Shown here: positions 32,889 to 34,073 of the stretch, piece after piece | Numbering within the stretch: the first letter of the stretch is position 1 | Layout: the number at the start of each line of letters is the position of its first letter | NCBI GenBank assembly: GCA_934463175.1 | Contig: CAKSIW010000019.1 | Coordinates: 1 to 34,073, forward strand | DNA length: 34,073 bases | Direction of reading: 5' to 3' | Origin: an uncultured Clostridia bacterium | GTDB lineage: Bacteria > Bacillota > Clostridia > Monoglobales > Monoglobaceae | Made by a program: the position numbers and the translations under genes | Notes under the pieces: generated by a model | The model's input: the letters and a program-made list of their open reading frames with translations, nothing else | What the model was told of the DNA's origin: nothing | Databases searched by the model: none

Positions 32889-33675
32889 TCTGTTTTTTTC
32901 TCAGCCAAAAAATCAGCACTGCACCGAGAATTGCCGACGCTGCCGCAAGAAGCTGCGAGACGCGGAATGCGCCTATGTAGAGCGAATCTGTCCGCAAGCC
33001 CTCAATCAGCATTCTTCCGAAACCGTACCAGACCATATATGCACAAAACAGCTCGCCTTCCGTGCGTTTCATTCTCTTATACGCAGTGAGAGCCGCAATT
33101 CCCGCAACGTTCCACAGCGACTCATAAAGAAACGTCGGGTGGCACAGCTCGGCAATTGTCCGCCCGTCCTGCACAATTGTCATTGCCCACGGCATGTCAC
33201 AATCTGCGCCGAACGCCTCACCGTTCACAAAGTTTCCCCAGCGTCCGATTGCCTGTCCGATCAGAAGCCCGACCGCAAGAATGTCCAAAACTTTTCCGAG
33301 AGGAATCTTTTTCTTTCTGCAATACAGAAACACACTCACAAGCGCACCGATAATGCCGCCGTAAATTGCAAGTCCGCCCCCGCGGATATTGAAAACCTCA
33401 ATCGGGTTGTTTTTATAATCTCCCCAGCTGAAAACAACATAATACAGCCTTGCGCACACAATCGAGACAGGCACGGCAATGATGAACATATTGAGCAAAT
33501 CGTCCTGAGCAAGACCTGTTTTGCCTGCCTCATGCATCGCATAGACAAATGCAAGCCCGAGTCCGAGAGCAATCAGAACGCCGTAGGTGTAAATGTCGAT
33601 TCCGAAAACCGAAAAAAGCGAACGGCTCACGTCCATTTCAAGCCCGAGACGCGGAAATGAGATGTGGTTTATCAT
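32872..33675 (-). CDS. lgt: Prolipoprotein diacylglyceryl transferase Lgt
   Basis: Adds diacylglycerol to the lipobox Cys of prelipoproteins in the membrane. About seven membrane segments; signature GRWGNFVNGEAFG, RGGGLAIYGGIIGAL, CARLYYVVFSW and HPTFLYESLWN with the catalytic His. Length 267. I chose ATG at 33675 with AGGAGG 6 bases upstream; the longer reading from 33810 overlaps the preceding gene. It starts 10 bases after the M16 peptidase stop, so both are likely cotranscribed. Confidence 0.95.
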   Translation of the reverse strand: MINHISFPRLGLEMDVSRSLFSVFGIDIYTYGVLIALGLGLAFVYAMHEAGKTGLAQDDLLNMFIIAVPVSIVCARLYYVVFSWGDYKNNPIEVFNIRGGGLAIYGGIIGALVSVFLYCRKKKIPLGKVLDILAVGLLIGQAIGRWGNFVNGEAFGADCDMPWAMTIVQDGRTIAELCHPTFLYESLWNVAGIAALTAYKRMKRTEGELFCAYMVWYGFGRMLIEGLRTDSLYIGAFRVSQLLAAASAILGAVLIFWLRKKQKKTGV

Positions 33676-33685
33676 TTTTCTCCTC

Positions 33686-34073
33686 CTATTTCGGCTCAAC
33701 AACCGAAAGCACGCAGCATTCCCTGTCAAAATGCTCCGCAAGACGCGCCGACAGCTCGTCCGCAGTGATTTCTCTGACAATTCTTGAATATTCCATGGGT
33801 TCAAACCCATTCATGAACGCACGGATAAAATCATTTCCGATGCTCTCAACGCTGTTATACTTGCGCAGCTCTTTTCCGATCAGAATTTTCTTTGCGCGGT
33901 CAATGTCCGCGTCAGAAAGCGGCTGCGTCTTCATCTTTTCAACATATTCCAGAACACGCGCCAAAACCGCCTTGGGATCGTTTGACTCACCGCTGACGGA
34001 CGAAAACCCGTAGCTCTTTTCAAGCTCGCAGTCCTTGTCAAATGTTCCGTCAATCAAGCCTTCAGAATACAGC
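33686..34073 (-). CDS. M16-family (YfmH/pitrilysin-like) peptidase, C-terminal part
   Basis: Only the last about 128 residues are in the window; the 5' end lies beyond the right edge. It opens LYSEGLIDGTFDKDC, a typical C-terminal-domain start, followed by SVSGESNDPKAVLARVLEYV, DADIDRAKKILIGKELRKYNSVESIGNDFI, shown in part, and ends ECCVLSVVEPK. The zinc motif HxxEH is not in this part and cannot be checked. The family includes YfmF/YfmH in Bacillota, often next to lgt-like or EF-P genes. Confidence 0.8.
   Translation of the reverse strand, partial: LYSEGLIDGTFDKDCELEKSYGFSSVSGESNDPKAVLARVLEYVEKMKTQPLSDADIDRAKKILIGKELRKYNSVESIGNDFIRAFMNGFEPMEYSRIVREITADELSARLAEHFDRECCVLSVVEPK

Noticed and set aside
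33686..34057. The right-edge ORF as a short complete gene starting at 34057
   Set aside because: The reading frame is open to the window edge and continues family sequence (LYSEG) upstream, so it is the end of a longer peptidase gene.

Overview
The window looks like a Bacillota chromosome of the class Clostridia. Support comes from a dcw cluster in Gram-positive order containing DivIB/FtsQ, a DUF881 protein and Sbp, a PASTA-bearing division transpeptidase, a MurE with the DNPR signature of meso-diaminopimelate addition, a cysteine-containing L31, and sigma-A-type promoters with strong GGAGG ribosome sites. I cannot place it more finely. Nearly every gene is on the minus strand, so transcription mostly runs from right to left. 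There are no tRNA or rRNA genes, no CRISPR array and no transposase gene.

Positions 1-3941: the start of an RNase R-like gene that lacks the usual N-terminal cold-shock domains, then secG, a 340-base intergenic region holding a probable unannotated small RNA and three hairpins, then ftsZ. Positions 3942-18285: a dcw cluster that reads mraZ, rsmH, ftsL, PBP2/spoVD-like, murE, murF, mraY, ftsW, murG, murA, divIB/ftsQ, DUF881, sbp, and after its own promoter ftsZ. murD, murC, murB and ftsA are missing from the locus. MraZ-type boxes lie just downstream of the mraZ promoter.

Positions 18343-22864: an accessory stretch with a Ca2+-type P-type ATPase and, divergent from it, a stand-alone Card1/Can2-like (DUF1887) protein: a CARF-like sensor joined to a PD-(D/E)xK-like nuclease domain. 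Each of these two genes is followed directly after its stop codon, in the same orientation, by a copy of a structured repeat that ends at a hairpin. Then comes rpmE with its own promoter.

Positions 23175-31836: a compact aromatic amino-acid block with all seven shikimate steps (aroF, aroB, aroQ, aroE, aroK, aroA, aroC) plus pheA and tyrA. aroF-tyrA and aroB-aroA-aroC-pheA-aroK-aroQ-aroE have separate promoters. Upstream of aroF there is a complete candidate attenuator: a consensus promoter, a ribosome site, a 43-codon leader ORF with 11 Tyr/Phe codons, long-range inverted repeats and an intrinsic terminator. This is the most striking regulatory system in the window.

Positions 31848-34073: a dyad between divergent promoters, a PflX-type radical SAM gene on the plus strand, then lgt and the end of an M16-family peptidase gene on the minus strand.

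The items most worth follow-up are the Phe/Tyr leader-peptide attenuator, the stand-alone CARF-nuclease, the post-stop structured repeat family and the C-rich small RNA.
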